Shown: in pieces, positions 26,359 to 35,039 of the stretch
How the letters are laid out: every line of letters begins with the position of its first letter
Numbering within the stretch: position 1 is the first letter of the stretch
NCBI RefSeq assembly: GCF_002161285.1
Contig: NZ_NFHH01000012.1
Span: 53,704 to 117,703, forward strand
Length of the DNA stretch: 64,000 nucleotides
Source: Blautia sp. An81
GTDB taxonomy: Bacteria; Bacillota; Clostridia; Lachnospirales; Lachnospiraceae
Direction: 5' to 3'
Program-made: the position numbers and the translations under genes
Notes under the pieces: generated by a model
Told to the model about the DNA's origin: nothing
The model's database searches: none
What the model saw: the letters and a program-made list of their open reading frames with translations, nothing else

Positions 26359-29300
26359 TTACTCCCTTTCTATGTGTATTTTACTTCCGCCTTCTCCTGC
26401 CCTTGAGGGCTCTACGATAAGCCTTACCGGAATCCGGGCTTTGATCTCTTCCACATGGCTGATCACCCCTACGCTCCGCTTCCGGTCCCGGATTTTCTCC
26501 AGGGCTTCCATAACGATCTCCAGATACTTCTCATCCAGGGTTCCAAAGCCTTCATCCAGGAAAAACAGTTCCATAGGAGCTGCTCCTTTCATCTGGATCT
26601 GGGAAGAAAGGGCCAGAGCCAGGGCCAGAGAAGCCATAAAAGTCTCGCCTCCTGATAAAGTGGAAGCCGGACGGGTGGCGCCGCCGTTTTTATAATCCCG
26701 GATAATAAACATACCGCTTTGGTCTGTCTCCAGTCCCAGACTGTTTCCGGTCATTTCTTTCAACTTCTCATCTGCCTCTCTGGATACATACTCCATATAA
26801 TACCGGGCTACATATTCTACAAATTTCTTTCCCCGGAAAAGTCCTTCCAGCTCCTGTAAAAGATCCAGCTTGTGACGGATCTGTCCCATCTTTTCTTCCA
26901 GAGCCTCTTTTTCTTTCCAGGCTTTCTCAGTCTGCTCTCTTTCTTTCCGCAGACCTCCCAGGATCCGGTTTGTCTCGACCTGACGGTTTTCCAGATCCTG
27001 TACTCCCTTTTTTCGCTCCTCCATCTGGGCCTCGGATATCTTTGCTCCCTTTGACCGGGCTTTTACAGAATCCATCTGGGATTTCACAGACAGAACCTTA
27101 TTCTGAAAAGCTTCCAGTTTTTCCCGGAAAGTTTCCAGCTCCTCCCTTTCCATCCGCTGGGCCTGGATCCAGGAAATACTCTCTACTTCCTCCTCTGCCA
27201 TACTCTCTTTCAGAGCTACTTCCCGTTTCCGGACTTCTTTTTCTCCTTCTGTTGCCAGAGCCTGGCCTGAGGCCAGTTCCTGTCCGATACGTTTTTCTCT
27301 TTCCTGAAAAAGCTGCCATTGCTCCTCCTGCTCTTTTATATAGGTTTCCAGCGTTTGTTTTTCTCTGAGAAGGCTTTCCTTTTTCTCTTCCAGCCCTTCT
27401 GCAGCTCCTGTCTTTTCCCGGATCTGCTCCTTCTTCTCCTGAAGCTCTTTTTCCATTCTCAAAAGTTCTGCTTCCAGCCTGGTCTTTTCGTTCTGTTCCT
27501 CCTGAATAATCCTGGATCCCTTTTCCCTGCTTTTTCTTCTGGCCTCAATGGCAGTCTCTAATTTTTCCAGATATTCCTGACACCTTTCCCTGCGCTGATT
27601 TTTCTCCTGAAGTTCCTGATAAATGCCGGGGAAATCTTCTTTTGAAACTTTCCGGGGCAGGCTTTCAAACCCTTTTTCCAGGTCCACTATTTCCTCCTGC
27701 AGCTTATCCAGCTCCTTCTGCTTTCTGGTCCCTTCTCCTCCAAGGCTCTCTATTCGGGCCTTTTTCCCTGCAATGGACTTTTCCAGCTCAAGGATCCTGT
27801 TCTGGATTTCTGTTTCTGTTTTCTTTTCAGTTTCTGTCTTTTCTGTCAGTTTCTCTCTTTCCTGCTCTCTGACAGAAAGGTTCTTTTTCTCCTCCTCCAG
27901 ATCCATATGAAGAAACTCCCGGTTCAGCCGTCCCTCCTCCTCTTTGCGGACTTTCTCCTGCTGCCGGTTATTCTCCAGAAGAGTCTTAAACCGGGTAATG
28001 TTTCCGGAAATCTCCTGAAGCTTTCTTTCTGCCTGTTCTCTCTTTTCCTCAGGATTTTCCTGGTCCTCCATAGAAGAGGAAAGGCTTTCATGGTGTATGC
28101 TGCCGCAGACCGGACATGGCTGTCCTTCCTTTAAATCTCTGGCCAGTATGTAAGCCAGATTCTTCCGGTAGGCTTCATCTGCCCGGGCCTTTTCCTCCAT
28201 AGCCAGGTTCTTCACTTCCTGGGCTCTCTGAAGCTCCTGCATAAGTTTCTCTTCCTGGGCTGCCAGTTCCTTTTTCTGCTCTTCCAGGGCCTTTTTCCTG
28301 ACCTGTTCTTCTTCTACACGGAAAAGCTTCTCTTTAAAGCTTTCCAGATGAGCAAGCCCTGCCAGAGCAGCCTCATCCTCTTTTCTCTTTTCCTGGACTT
28401 CTAAAAGCCGGGACGCTGCCTGGGCCTTCTCCTCAGCCAGTTTCTGCTGATCTCCATTTTCTTTTTCCTGCCGGGCCAAAAGCTGTCCCAGTTCCTCTTT
28501 TTTTCTCTTCTCTTCCTCTTTTCTTCTTCCCAGTTCCAGCCAGAGCCGGTACCCCTCCTGGATCGTCTCCTGCTCCTGGACTGTTACTTTAACCTTATTC
28601 AGAGCAAAAGCAGCCTTTTCTCTTTCTTCTTCGTACAGCTTCAGATCGTTCTCCAGTTTTTCCAGCTTGGCCTGGTCTTCCTGTAATTGGCGGTTTCGGT
28701 CTTCCAGGGCTTTTTTCTTATTTCGTGATTCCGCTTCCAGGGTTTTCAGTCCTGCCAGAAGGGCGATTCCCTCTTCCAGCCGGATCCTTTGGATTTCCAG
28801 GGCAGGGAGCTCTTTCTGTTTTTTCTCCTGGGCCGTTTTTACCTGTTCTTCCAGAACTGCTTTTTCCTGCTCCAGTTTTTTCTGTTCTCCCAAAAGCTGC
28901 TCCAGTTTTTCTCTCCGCTCTGTCAGGTTCTCCTGTCCCTGAAGGAAATCCTGCAGGACCTTCCAAAGCCGCTCTGCTTTCTGTGCCTGTCCGATCCGTT
29001 CTTCTGCCAGAAGCATTTCTCCCTGCTGTCCTTCCAGCAGCCGGGCTTCTTTTTCCAGACTGTCGTACTCTTTCTGGGCTTCAAACCGGACTTTCTCTTC
29101 TTCCAGTTTTTTTCTGGACTCCTGAAGCTTCAGGGCATCCTTCTGGAACTGTTCCTGGCAGGTCTTTTCTTTCTCCTTCAGCTCCCGGACTTTCTCCCGG
29201 GTGATTTCTCCATATCTGGAAAGGGCCCCAAGCTGCTCCTTCTCCTGCCCCTGCCACTGCTGGACTTTCCCCCGGATGATCTGGACCAGAGATTCCCCGT

Positions 29301-29826
29301 ATTTTTCCAGATGGAACAATCTCTCCAGCATTTTATTCCGTTCCATACCGTCCAGCTTGAGGAACTCGGAAAATTTTCCCTGAGGAAGGACTACGGTCCG
29401 GAAAAAATCTTCTTTTGACAGGCCGATAATTTCTCTGCATTTTTCATTTACAGATCCCACCTTATCCGCCAGCACTTCTTCTCTGTCTTCCAGGATTTCC
29501 AGAAAACGGGCGCCGTCGCTGCGGATGCTGCCTTCTTTTGAACGCTTAAATCCTCTGGTCACCCGGTAGGTATGGATTTCCTTTGTCTTTACAGAAAAAA
29601 TATAGTCTACCAACGCTTTGTCTGTACTCACATGGATAAAATTCGTGCTGTTTCTGGCTGTGGTTCCGTATAAAGCCAGGGTGATCCCGTCCAGGATACT
29701 GCTTTTCCCGCTTCCCGTCGGCCCGAAGATCCCGAAAAGCCCTTCTCCGGTCAGTTCCTGAAAGTCAATCTCCTGAGGCTCCAGAAAGCTGTTCAGTCCT
29801 TTAATCTTTATCCAGATCGGTCTCAT
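26359..29826 (-). CDS. sbcC: Exonuclease subunit SbcC (SMC-like ATPase)
   Basis: 1155 residues. Walker A GPTGSGKSSILDGITLALYG at residues about 34-53, two very long coiled-coil arms rich in Glu/Lys/Gln, the zinc hook CPVC (Cys571/Cys574) at the arm tip, ABC signature TLSGGETFMASLALALALS and Walker B ELFFLDEGFGTLDE. With SbcD it forms an ATP-dependent nuclease that cleaves DNA hairpins and protein-blocked ends. Its start lies 26 bases inside the sbcD end, so they are translationally coupled. The coiled-coil part creates long antisense open frames that are not genes. Confidence 0.97.
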   Translation of the reverse strand: MRPIWIKIKGLNSFLEPQEIDFQELTGEGLFGIFGPTGSGKSSILDGITLALYGTTARNSTNFIHVSTDKALVDYIFSVKTKEIHTYRVTRGFKRSKEGSIRSDGARFLEILEDREEVLADKVGSVNEKCREIIGLSKEDFFRTVVLPQGKFSEFLKLDGMERNKMLERLFHLEKYGESLVQIIRGKVQQWQGQEKEQLGALSRYGEITREKVRELKEKEKTCQEQFQKDALKLQESRKKLEEEKVRFEAQKEYDSLEKEARLLEGQQGEMLLAEERIGQAQKAERLWKVLQDFLQGQENLTERREKLEQLLGEQKKLEQEKAVLEEQVKTAQEKKQKELPALEIQRIRLEEGIALLAGLKTLEAESRNKKKALEDRNRQLQEDQAKLEKLENDLKLYEEEREKAAFALNKVKVTVQEQETIQEGYRLWLELGRRKEEEKRKKEELGQLLARQEKENGDQQKLAEEKAQAASRLLEVQEKRKEDEAALAGLAHLESFKEKLFRVEEEQVRKKALEEQKKELAAQEEKLMQELQRAQEVKNLAMEEKARADEAYRKNLAYILARDLKEGQPCPVCGSIHHESLSSSMEDQENPEEKREQAERKLQEISGNITRFKTLLENNRQQEKVRKEEEGRLNREFLHMDLEEEKKNLSVREQEREKLTEKTETEKKTETEIQNRILELEKSIAGKKARIESLGGEGTRKQKELDKLQEEIVDLEKGFESLPRKVSKEDFPGIYQELQEKNQRRERCQEYLEKLETAIEARRKSREKGSRIIQEEQNEKTRLEAELLRMEKELQEKKEQIREKTGAAEGLEEKKESLLREKQTLETYIKEQEEQWQLFQEREKRIGQELASGQALATEGEKEVRKREVALKESMAEEEVESISWIQAQRMEREELETFREKLEAFQNKVLSVKSQMDSVKARSKGAKISEAQMEERKKGVQDLENRQVETNRILGGLRKEREQTEKAWKEKEALEEKMGQIRHKLDLLQELEGLFRGKKFVEYVARYYMEYVSREADEKLKEMTGNSLGLETDQSGMFIIRDYKNGGATRPASTLSGGETFMASLALALALSSQIQMKGAAPMELFFLDEGFGTLDEKYLEIVMEALEKIRDRKRSVGVISHVEEIKARIPVRLIVEPSRAGEGGSKIHIERE

Positions 29827-31030
29827 ATTCCCTCTCCTTTTCTATGATCTCTGTGAGAGTCTCCAAAAGTTCCGCTTCCGGTTCTACGCCTTTTCTCTCC
29901 GCATAATATTCGGTAAAAAGCTCCTGAAAACTCTTTTCCAGAAAGTTTCCCTTCTCTTCCTCCCTGTCCCGGGAAGGAAAAAGAGGAACCACTTCCAGAA
30001 TATCTTCTTTGTATTTCTTCAGTTCTTTGATCTGCTCTTCTCTTATAAAGCTGTCCGTATGGATATGGAGATAAACATAGCAGGGCCTGTCCTGATTTTC
30101 CATACACTTTTCCAAAGCTGCCTGGTAGTCCCCGCATACCCATTTTTCAATAGGCTTTGGATTGTCAAAATACAGATCTTCTGTCTCCGGCTTCTGGCCC
30201 GGGTGCAAAGTCACCAGAAGACATTCCTTTGCCACCGTAGTTTCCTGGAGCCGGTAAGGGAGAGGAGATCCGCTGTATCGGATCCTGCCCTGACTCCCCA
30301 CAGCCTTCTGTGGCCGGTGCACATGGCCAAGCGCCACATAATCTGCCTCTTCCGGAAAAGTCTCCATAGGAAGGAGATAACTGTTCCCCAGGCTCAGACT
30401 CTGCTCTGATCCGTCCTTGATACAGCCAAGAGTAAAAACATGAGCCATCAGGATATTTATAGTGTCTTTTGAAAACCACCGGGCTCTTTTGGCAAAAAGC
30501 TCCTGCATTTTCTGGGCATAGGTAACTGCTCTTTCCTGGTCTTCTTCCTGGTTCCGGTAGAGTACCTCGTTCAGGGTCCTTTCACTGGCATAGGGCACGC
30601 AGGCAACTACTGCCTGCTCTCCCCCTTTTTCAAAAGAAAAGACTCCCTCATCCAGGGACTCTATCTGAAACTTTCCATACTGTCCCGATTCAATCTTTGA
30701 GCGGGGCGTTCCATAGATCAGGATCCCGTGTTCTCTTACCAAAGGGATCACCGCCTCCAGCCTTGATGGCTGATCATGATTCCCTGCAATCAGGACCACC
30801 AGTCTTTCCCCTCCATTGCTCAGATCCTTCAAAGTCTGGTAGAGAAGAGCTTCCGTTCCCGCAGAAGGATGGCCGTTGTCAAAAATATCTCCGGCCACAC
30901 AGACCATATCCGCCTGCCCTTCTTCGGCCATAGCCACCAGCTGCTCCATAACAATTTTCTGTTCTTCCAGACGGCTCCTTCCTTCCAGAAGCTTTCCCAA
31001 ATGCCAGTCCGCTGTATGTAAAATTTTCAT
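29801..31030 (-). CDS. sbcD: Exonuclease subunit SbcD
   Basis: 409 residues of the Mre11/SbcD metallophosphoesterase family: phosphodiesterase motifs HTADWHLGK (I), GDIFDNGHPS (II), AGNHDQPSRL (III), and ALGHVHRPQK (V). Manganese-dependent nuclease subunit paired with SbcC, which overlaps its 3' end. It is the first gene of the minus-strand run that continues through sbcC to the sporulation genes, and is preceded by a divergent intergenic region. Confidence 0.97.
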   Translation of the reverse strand: MKILHTADWHLGKLLEGRSRLEEQKIVMEQLVAMAEEGQADMVCVAGDIFDNGHPSAGTEALLYQTLKDLSNGGERLVVLIAGNHDQPSRLEAVIPLVREHGILIYGTPRSKIESGQYGKFQIESLDEGVFSFEKGGEQAVVACVPYASERTLNEVLYRNQEEDQERAVTYAQKMQELFAKRARWFSKDTINILMAHVFTLGCIKDGSEQSLSLGNSYLLPMETFPEEADYVALGHVHRPQKAVGSQGRIRYSGSPLPYRLQETTVAKECLLVTLHPGQKPETEDLYFDNPKPIEKWVCGDYQAALEKCMENQDRPCYVYLHIHTDSFIREEQIKELKKYKEDILEVVPLFPSRDREEEKGNFLEKSFQELFTEYYAERKGVEPEAELLETLTEIIEKEREYETDLDKD

Positions 31031-31114
31031 AATTTCTGCCCTCGGCTTCCTATCACATAAGATTCTTTTCCTATTCTACCATTGGCGGCCATAGAAAAAA
31101 AGTCTGATTTTCTC

Positions 31115-31143
31115 TTAAAGTTCAAAATATTTCCTGCTATAAT
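31115..31143 (+). promoter_or_regulatory. Promoter for DUF2798 gene
   Basis: TTAAAG (31115-31120), 17-base spacer, perfect TATAAT (31138-31143). It gives a leader of about 115 bases before the DUF2798 start, long enough for the hairpin described next. Confidence 0.55.
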
Positions 31144-31206
31144 ATGTTCCGCAAAAAGCTGACAATACGTATGTCTTACATAAACAATAGAAATAAGTCT
31201 TTCAGG

Positions 31207-31235
31207 CGTAGTCTATGTGTATAGACTGCGTTTTT
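31207..31235 (+). terminator. Hairpin plus T-run in the 5' leader (possible attenuator)
   Basis: Ten-base-pair stem (31207-31216 with 31221-31230, one G-T pair) closed by a GTGT loop and followed by TTTTTG. It has the shape of an intrinsic terminator but sits 33 bases upstream of the DUF2798 start, inside its leader, so it would act as an attenuator. It could also be the end of an unseen small transcript. Confidence 0.5.
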
Positions 31236-31267
31236 GTTTGTCTAAAAAACAAAGGAGGACTTAAATT

Positions 31268-31828
31268 ATGCCAAAAACAAAATTTCAGGAATTTCTGCGG
31301 GCAACGAGCCAAGCGGGCGTGCCCCAGCAGGACCATTTGGCGACTGCCGCAGGAGTCAAATCCTGTAGCAAACTACAGGATTTGACTTATGGAGTGCTGA
31401 TGACCTTTTTCATGGTCATCGCCATGGAGCTTTATAATGCAGGGCTGAGAGACGGAGGGCTGACTTACAGTGCCCTGCCCAATGCTTTGTCAGAAATGCG
31501 TTTTATGTTTCCCATCTGCTTTGTCATGGGGTTTTTCTTCATTGACCGTCTGGCTCCTAAAATCGCTTTTAAAATGGCGGTTCCGGGAAAAGATAATCCC
31601 CTGCTGGTCACTACCGTAAGGGCCTGTGTAACCGTTGCCTTTATGTGTCCGATCATGAGCCTCTGGGCCACTTTTATCTTCAAACATCCCGGGATCCATT
31701 TCCTTCCTGTATGGCTCCAGACCGTTGCCTGCAACTTCCCTATGGCTCTTATCTGGCAGGTATTTTACTGCGGGCCCCTGGTACGCTTCCTGTTCCGTAA
31801 GATTTTTCGGGTTCGAAAGGAAGGTTGA
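31268..31828 (+). CDS. DUF2798 integral membrane protein with N-terminal insertion
   Basis: 186 residues, four membrane segments (around residues 42-57, 78-95, 118-135, 150-170). DUF2798 proteins normally begin MPKxKFQEF and pass directly into the first helix. Here MPKTKFQEF (1-9) is followed by about 30 non-hydrophobic residues, then LTYGVLMTFFMVIAMELYN, the usual first helix. The inserted DNA contains a perfect 15-base inverted repeat. The RBS AAAGGAGG is good. No function is known for DUF2798. The insertion stays in frame, so the protein may still be made. Confidence 0.8.
   Translation: MPKTKFQEFLRATSQAGVPQQDHLATAAGVKSCSKLQDLTYGVLMTFFMVIAMELYNAGLRDGGLTYSALPNALSEMRFMFPICFVMGFFFIDRLAPKIAFKMAVPGKDNPLLVTTVRACVTVAFMCPIMSLWATFIFKHPGIHFLPVWLQTVACNFPMALIWQVFYCGPLVRFLFRKIFRVRKEG
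31354..31387 (+). repeat. Perfect 15-bp inverted repeat inside the DUF2798 gene
   Basis: Arms AGTCAAATCCTGTAG at 31354-31368 and its exact reverse complement at 31373-31387, four-base loop CAAA. It lies at codons 30-40, in the stretch that DUF2798 relatives lack. Confidence 0.9.
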
Positions 31829-31846
31829 GACAGAAAAAGCAGCCTC

Positions 31847-31875
31847 TTGATTGCAAAATATGAATAATCTATAAT
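31847..31875 (+). promoter_or_regulatory. Strong promoter upstream of orphan membrane protein gene
   Basis: TTGATT (31847-31852), 17 bases, TATAAT (31870-31875). The -10 box lies inside a perfect 13-bp inverted repeat at 31866-31896. Confidence 0.75.
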
Positions 31876-31896
31876 AATGTCAAATTATTATAGATT
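31866..31896 (+). promoter_or_regulatory. Palindromic operator or 5' hairpin over the -10 box
   Basis: Arms AATCTATAATAAT (31866-31878) and exact reverse complement (31884-31896) with a five-base spacer. Overlap with the -10 and transcription start suggests a repressor site; as RNA only part of it would be transcribed. Confidence 0.6.
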
Positions 31897-31911
31897 GGTG
31901 GTGAAAAGCTT

Positions 31912-32490
31912 ATGAAAAAAATAGGCTTATGGATCTTTGGGGTGATTCGTATAGTTGTATGCGTTGTATTACTATTCGCAAGCTGCCTGGCAATGCTCCT
32001 TGCTATCGCTTTAAAAGACAGTCCTTATATGATTTACGACATTTCAGAAAAAATAGAGGACAATATTGCCATTATTAGCGATAATATTCCTTGGCCGTCC
32101 ATTTTACCTGACAGCACAAAGATTTTAAAGTTGCGCTATTATCAGCATACTTTTGATGCAGAATGGAGCTATATATCTGTTACAGTTCAGGTTCCGGCTG
32201 ATGAGACCATCGATAGTTCTGCCATGCCTGACGGATACCAAATTTCTCACAATGAAATCCAAGGAGAAAATCGGCTGATTCAATTTTCTTATCACTGTTC
32301 CGCATCTGCTATGGGAAGCCTCTATGATTGGATTGTGCAAAACAGCAAACGGATTTATGATATAAAAGAAATTATTCTATCGTTTCTTCCGGCTATCGGC
32401 CTATTATTGGCTGCTATATTGGTTGTGATTCCTTATGGAAAAATTCATAGATATTTTAAAAATCGAAAAAATCCACCACAAAGACAATAA
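31912..32490 (+). CDS. Unrecognised membrane protein with two terminal membrane helices
   Basis: 192 residues. A hydrophobic helix at about residues 7-32 (IRIVVCVVLLFASCLAMLLAIAL), a central soluble part of about 110 residues with beta-strand character (for example YISVTVQVPADETIDS), and a second helix near 156-178 (FLPAIGLLLAAILVVIP) with a short basic tail. Topology suggests an extracytoplasmic middle domain held by both ends. GGTGGTG ribosome site. No family recognised. It has its own promoter, and AT-rich composition compared with the flanking housekeeping genes suggests acquisition. Confidence 0.75.
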   Translation: MKKIGLWIFGVIRIVVCVVLLFASCLAMLLAIALKDSPYMIYDISEKIEDNIAIISDNIPWPSILPDSTKILKLRYYQHTFDAEWSYISVTVQVPADETIDSSAMPDGYQISHNEIQGENRLIQFSYHCSASAMGSLYDWIVQNSKRIYDIKEIILSFLPAIGLLLAAILVVIPYGKIHRYFKNRKNPPQRQ

Positions 32491-32656
32491 CAAAATATCT
32501 AAAAACATCCTTTAGATGATACTTTTCCAAGCCATTGAGTATCTTTATCTATACTTTATAAGAATTTATAAAAAGTTTAAATCCTTTGGTCAGTTTAAAG
32601 GTTGAATTATTATTATGATTTGTTATTCTATAAACAAAAAGCGAGGAGGTAATTTT

Positions 32657-33224
32657 GTGAAAAAATATGTTCTCTTAAGCATCATAACTTGTTTTACTCT
32701 ACCATTTACTTCTAGCTGTTCATTTTTCAATCCTTCTTCCGATATAGAAGTTTCTGCGCCAAATGCGGACACTACTGAATCGGACAATGCAGCATCGGAA
32801 GACGAAACTACGCCTTCATCTGACGTGGAAGATTCCTCATACGCTGCTTCCTCCGTAAATGCTGATGAAGCAGAGACTACCCCGGATATCCAGACTACCG
32901 TAGGTTATGTCCTTTCCGTTGATGAAAATACAATGTATGCAGACTTAAAAAACACTGGCAGCAGACTTTATCCTGGAGAAGGAGAAGATCGTAAGGTAGC
33001 ATTTGATATATCGAATGCTGAGCAAGTTCAAACCAATATCTCAGAGTTCAATCCTGCCAAAGATAATCTTATCAGCCCGGGAATCCAAGTAACTATCGAA
33101 TACTACGTTGTTATCTGTTTGTGATCCGATTTCAGACCCTATATCAGTTGACAGCCAAGTAGCTATCGCCTACTATACAAAGCAAGACATTAATTATGCT
33201 ATATATGTTGGGTCCATGTCTTAA
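32657..33224 (+). pseudogene. Frameshifted lipoprotein gene
   Basis: A GTG at 32657 with AGGAGG eight bases upstream starts VKKYVLLSIITCFTLPFTSSC, a lipoprotein signal peptide (Cys in TSSC), followed by a Ser/Asp/Glu/Thr-rich linker (about residues 30-85) and a small domain. That frame stops at 33124 right after VTIEYYVVICL. One base over, the open frame from 33123 continues DPISDPISVDSQVAIAYYTK to a TAA at 33222-33224. The second part resembles the first (IQVTIEYYV versus SQVAIAYYT), so the intact protein probably ran through. A one-base lesion near 33120 is inferred. No family recognised. Confidence 0.6.
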
Positions 33225-33283
33225 ATTTATTACGGCCTCGCTCCTGTTTAGAAAATCTTCAGAATTCCTCCGGCAAATCTTTC

Positions 33284-33312
33284 TTGTTCCTTCTGGGATT
33301 AAATGCTATAAT
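33284..33312 (+). promoter_or_regulatory. Promoter for lgt
   Basis: TTGTTC (33284-33289), 17 bases, TATAAT (33307-33312), about 40 bases before the lgt start at 33354. Confidence 0.7.
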
Positions 33313-33353
33313 GAGGAGACGAAATTTTATACAGGAAAGTGAGCTGAAAAGAT

Positions 33354-34133
33354 ATGAGAATGGAATTATTTTCCATAGGACCATTTACCATATACAGTTA
33401 TGGGCTGATGATCGCTGTGGGAATTCTGGTATGCATTGCTATGGGAATGTACCGTGCAAAGAAGCGTGGAATGAGTGATGACGCAGTTCTGACCATCGCC
33501 ATTATCGGCGTGCTCTCCGGCTTTATCGGAGCAAAACTGCTTTATGTAATTGTAGAGTTTGATCAGTTTATAGAAGATCCTATGTCCGTTATGGGCGGCG
33601 AGGGCTTTGTGGTCTATGGAGGAATCATTGTAGGTGTTCTCTCCGCAGTTATTTACTGCCGGCAGAAAAAACTGGTATTCCTGGAGTACTTTGATCTACT
33701 TGCTCCCTCCATCGCCGTTGCTCAGGGATTCGGACGGATCGGCTGCTTTCTGGCAGGCTGCTGTTATGGCAGGGAAACAGATTCCTTCCTGGGTGTGGTC
33801 TTTCCGGAACACAGCATGGCTCCCTCAGGGGTAAAGCTGCTGCCCACTCAGCTTTTCTCTTCGGCAGGGGATTTTCTGATCATGGCCATTCTTCTCCTCT
33901 ACAGCAGAAAGACACGGCCAAAAGGCAGAACCGGAGCTCTTTATCTGATTCTTTATGGTATCGGACGGTTCCTCATTGAGTTTTTGCGGGCAGATGACCG
34001 GGGAACTGTGGGAAGCCTGTCTACCTCTCAATTTATCTCCATTGGGATTGTAGCTGTGGGACTGATCCTGTTTTTTAGCAGCAAGCTCTTCCACAGGGCA
34101 GAAAAAGCGGTCACCACTTCCCCTGAAGAATAG
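33354..34133 (+). CDS. lgt: Phosphatidylglycerol-prolipoprotein diacylglyceryl transferase
   Basis: 259 residues with about seven membrane segments. The conserved YGGIIVG stretch (equivalent of the HGGL motif), the Lgt signature RIGCFLAGCCYGRETDS and the C-terminal GRFLIEFLRADDRG are present. Lgt transfers diacylglycerol onto the lipobox cysteine of prolipoproteins at the membrane. It has its own promoter and a terminator, so it is a single-gene unit. An upstream ATG at 33284 is not used: it has no ribosome site. Confidence 0.95.
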   Translation: MRMELFSIGPFTIYSYGLMIAVGILVCIAMGMYRAKKRGMSDDAVLTIAIIGVLSGFIGAKLLYVIVEFDQFIEDPMSVMGGEGFVVYGGIIVGVLSAVIYCRQKKLVFLEYFDLLAPSIAVAQGFGRIGCFLAGCCYGRETDSFLGVVFPEHSMAPSGVKLLPTQLFSSAGDFLIMAILLLYSRKTRPKGRTGALYLILYGIGRFLIEFLRADDRGTVGSLSTSQFISIGIVAVGLILFFSSKLFHRAEKAVTTSPEE

Positions 34134-34140
34134 TAAAAAT

Positions 34141-34182
34141 CTCCCGCCGGGAACACAGCGAAAACTGTGAGCCTGACGGGAG
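34141..34182 (+). terminator. Intrinsic terminator after lgt
   Basis: CTCCCG (34141-34146) pairs with CGGGAG (34177-34182), with an inner CACAG/CTGTG stem, followed by AAATTTTA. Seven bases past the lgt stop. It may also serve the minus-strand gene remnant on the other side. Confidence 0.65.
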
Positions 34183-34187
34183 AAATT

Positions 34188-34445
34188 TTATATTATATCC
34201 AAATATTTGCTTAATCCATAAATAATCCCATTGCTGTCATTGTCCAAAGTAATAAATCCTGCCGCATTTTTTACTCTTTCTTCCCCGTTTTCCATTGCAG
34301 TACTGTGTTCATATCCAGACAGCATTTCCAAGTCATTCATATCGTCTCCAAAAACTGCAATCTCCTTCTTGGAAAATCCCAGACTTTTTCTTATATTTTC
34401 GATACTGTTATATTTACTGGCTCTGGTGCTGGAGCCGGTGTGATA
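34188..34445 (-). pseudogene. C-terminal fragment of a Cof-type HAD phosphatase
   Basis: An open minus-strand frame of 85 codons without its own start: SKYNSIENIRKSLGFSKKE, then VFGDDMNDLEMLSGY and MENGEERVKNAAGFIT. This is the C-terminal third of a Cof/YidA-type haloacid dehalogenase hydrolase: the SK dipeptide and GDDMNDLEM are motifs III and IV. The catalytic DxD motif I and cap domain are missing; upstream is an in-frame TAG and unrelated sequence. It is a remnant next to a recombination junction. Confidence 0.8.
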
Positions 34446-34574
34446 CTATCTACAAGATTTTTATAATAGATCAAAATTTTTATAACCTTCTTCATATATT
34501 CCGGAATTATCCATCTGATTTCCCGGTCCTCGATTCCCCAGTGCTTTCTGGCAGATTTTTCTGTGATGCCTGAT
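34446..34574. other. Short stretch with no recognisable gene
   Basis: Between the HAD remnant and the next gene's stop codon. The minus frame continues open past that stop for 36 codons (ALGNRGPGNQMDNSG and so on) but no family is recognised; it may be junction debris. Confidence 0.4.
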
Positions 34575-35036
34575 CTATAGCATTTTATTTTCTACAAAGC
34601 ATTCATACAAATATGAAGGATTTTCATAATATACGCTACTATTATAATCATCTATTTTTTCACTGATAAAAGAATTATACACCATCTGTAGCGCTTCAAT
34701 AACACCTATATGTTTTTCCTGGGCAACGTTTTTAATTAATCTCTTATAAACTTTTCCAATATCCCAATGGGTTGGTATCGCATATTTACAATCACCCACA
34801 TTGTCAAAGTTTCCTGTTGGAATATGGGCCTCCTCTATAAAATCATCGCTGACCCGTTCAATATTATCGCTGTGGTAAATATCTGCTAAATCATATATTT
34901 TTTCCAGCCTTTTTTTACCCAATAACTGAACGACTGTGGCTCTCTTATTTTTTGTCTTTCTGGCAATATAGTCTATCAGGCTGCATGTAAAAAACAGATC
35001 ATTATCCTTCCGGTCTTCTCTTCCCTGATTCTCCAT
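34575..35036 (-). CDS. Conserved protein associated with DUF3990 genes (possible antitoxin-like partner)
   Basis: 153 residues, soluble, acidic and helical: KDNDLFFTCSLIDYIARKT, RLEKIYDLADIYHSDNIE, PTHWDIGKVYKRLI and DDYNSSVYYENPSYLYECF. From memory, proteins of this pattern sit beside DUF3990 (ADP-ribosyltransferase-like fold) genes in gut Firmicutes; here the tail of a DUF3990 gene is indeed immediately upstream with only three bases between. A neutralising or regulatory role is inference. The gene looks intact, with GAGGAGG in the end of the DUF3990 fragment as ribosome site. Confidence 0.6.
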   Translation of the reverse strand: MENQGREDRKDNDLFFTCSLIDYIARKTKNKRATVVQLLGKKRLEKIYDLADIYHSDNIERVSDDFIEEAHIPTGNFDNVGDCKYAIPTHWDIGKVYKRLIKNVAQEKHIGVIEALQMVYNSFISEKIDDYNSSVYYENPSYLYECFVENKML

Positions 35037-35039
35037 AAC

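Noticed and set aside
28725..29418. Long plus-strand open frames across sbcC
   Set aside because: Antisense shadows of the coiled-coil coding region: biased codons, no ribosome site and low-complexity product.
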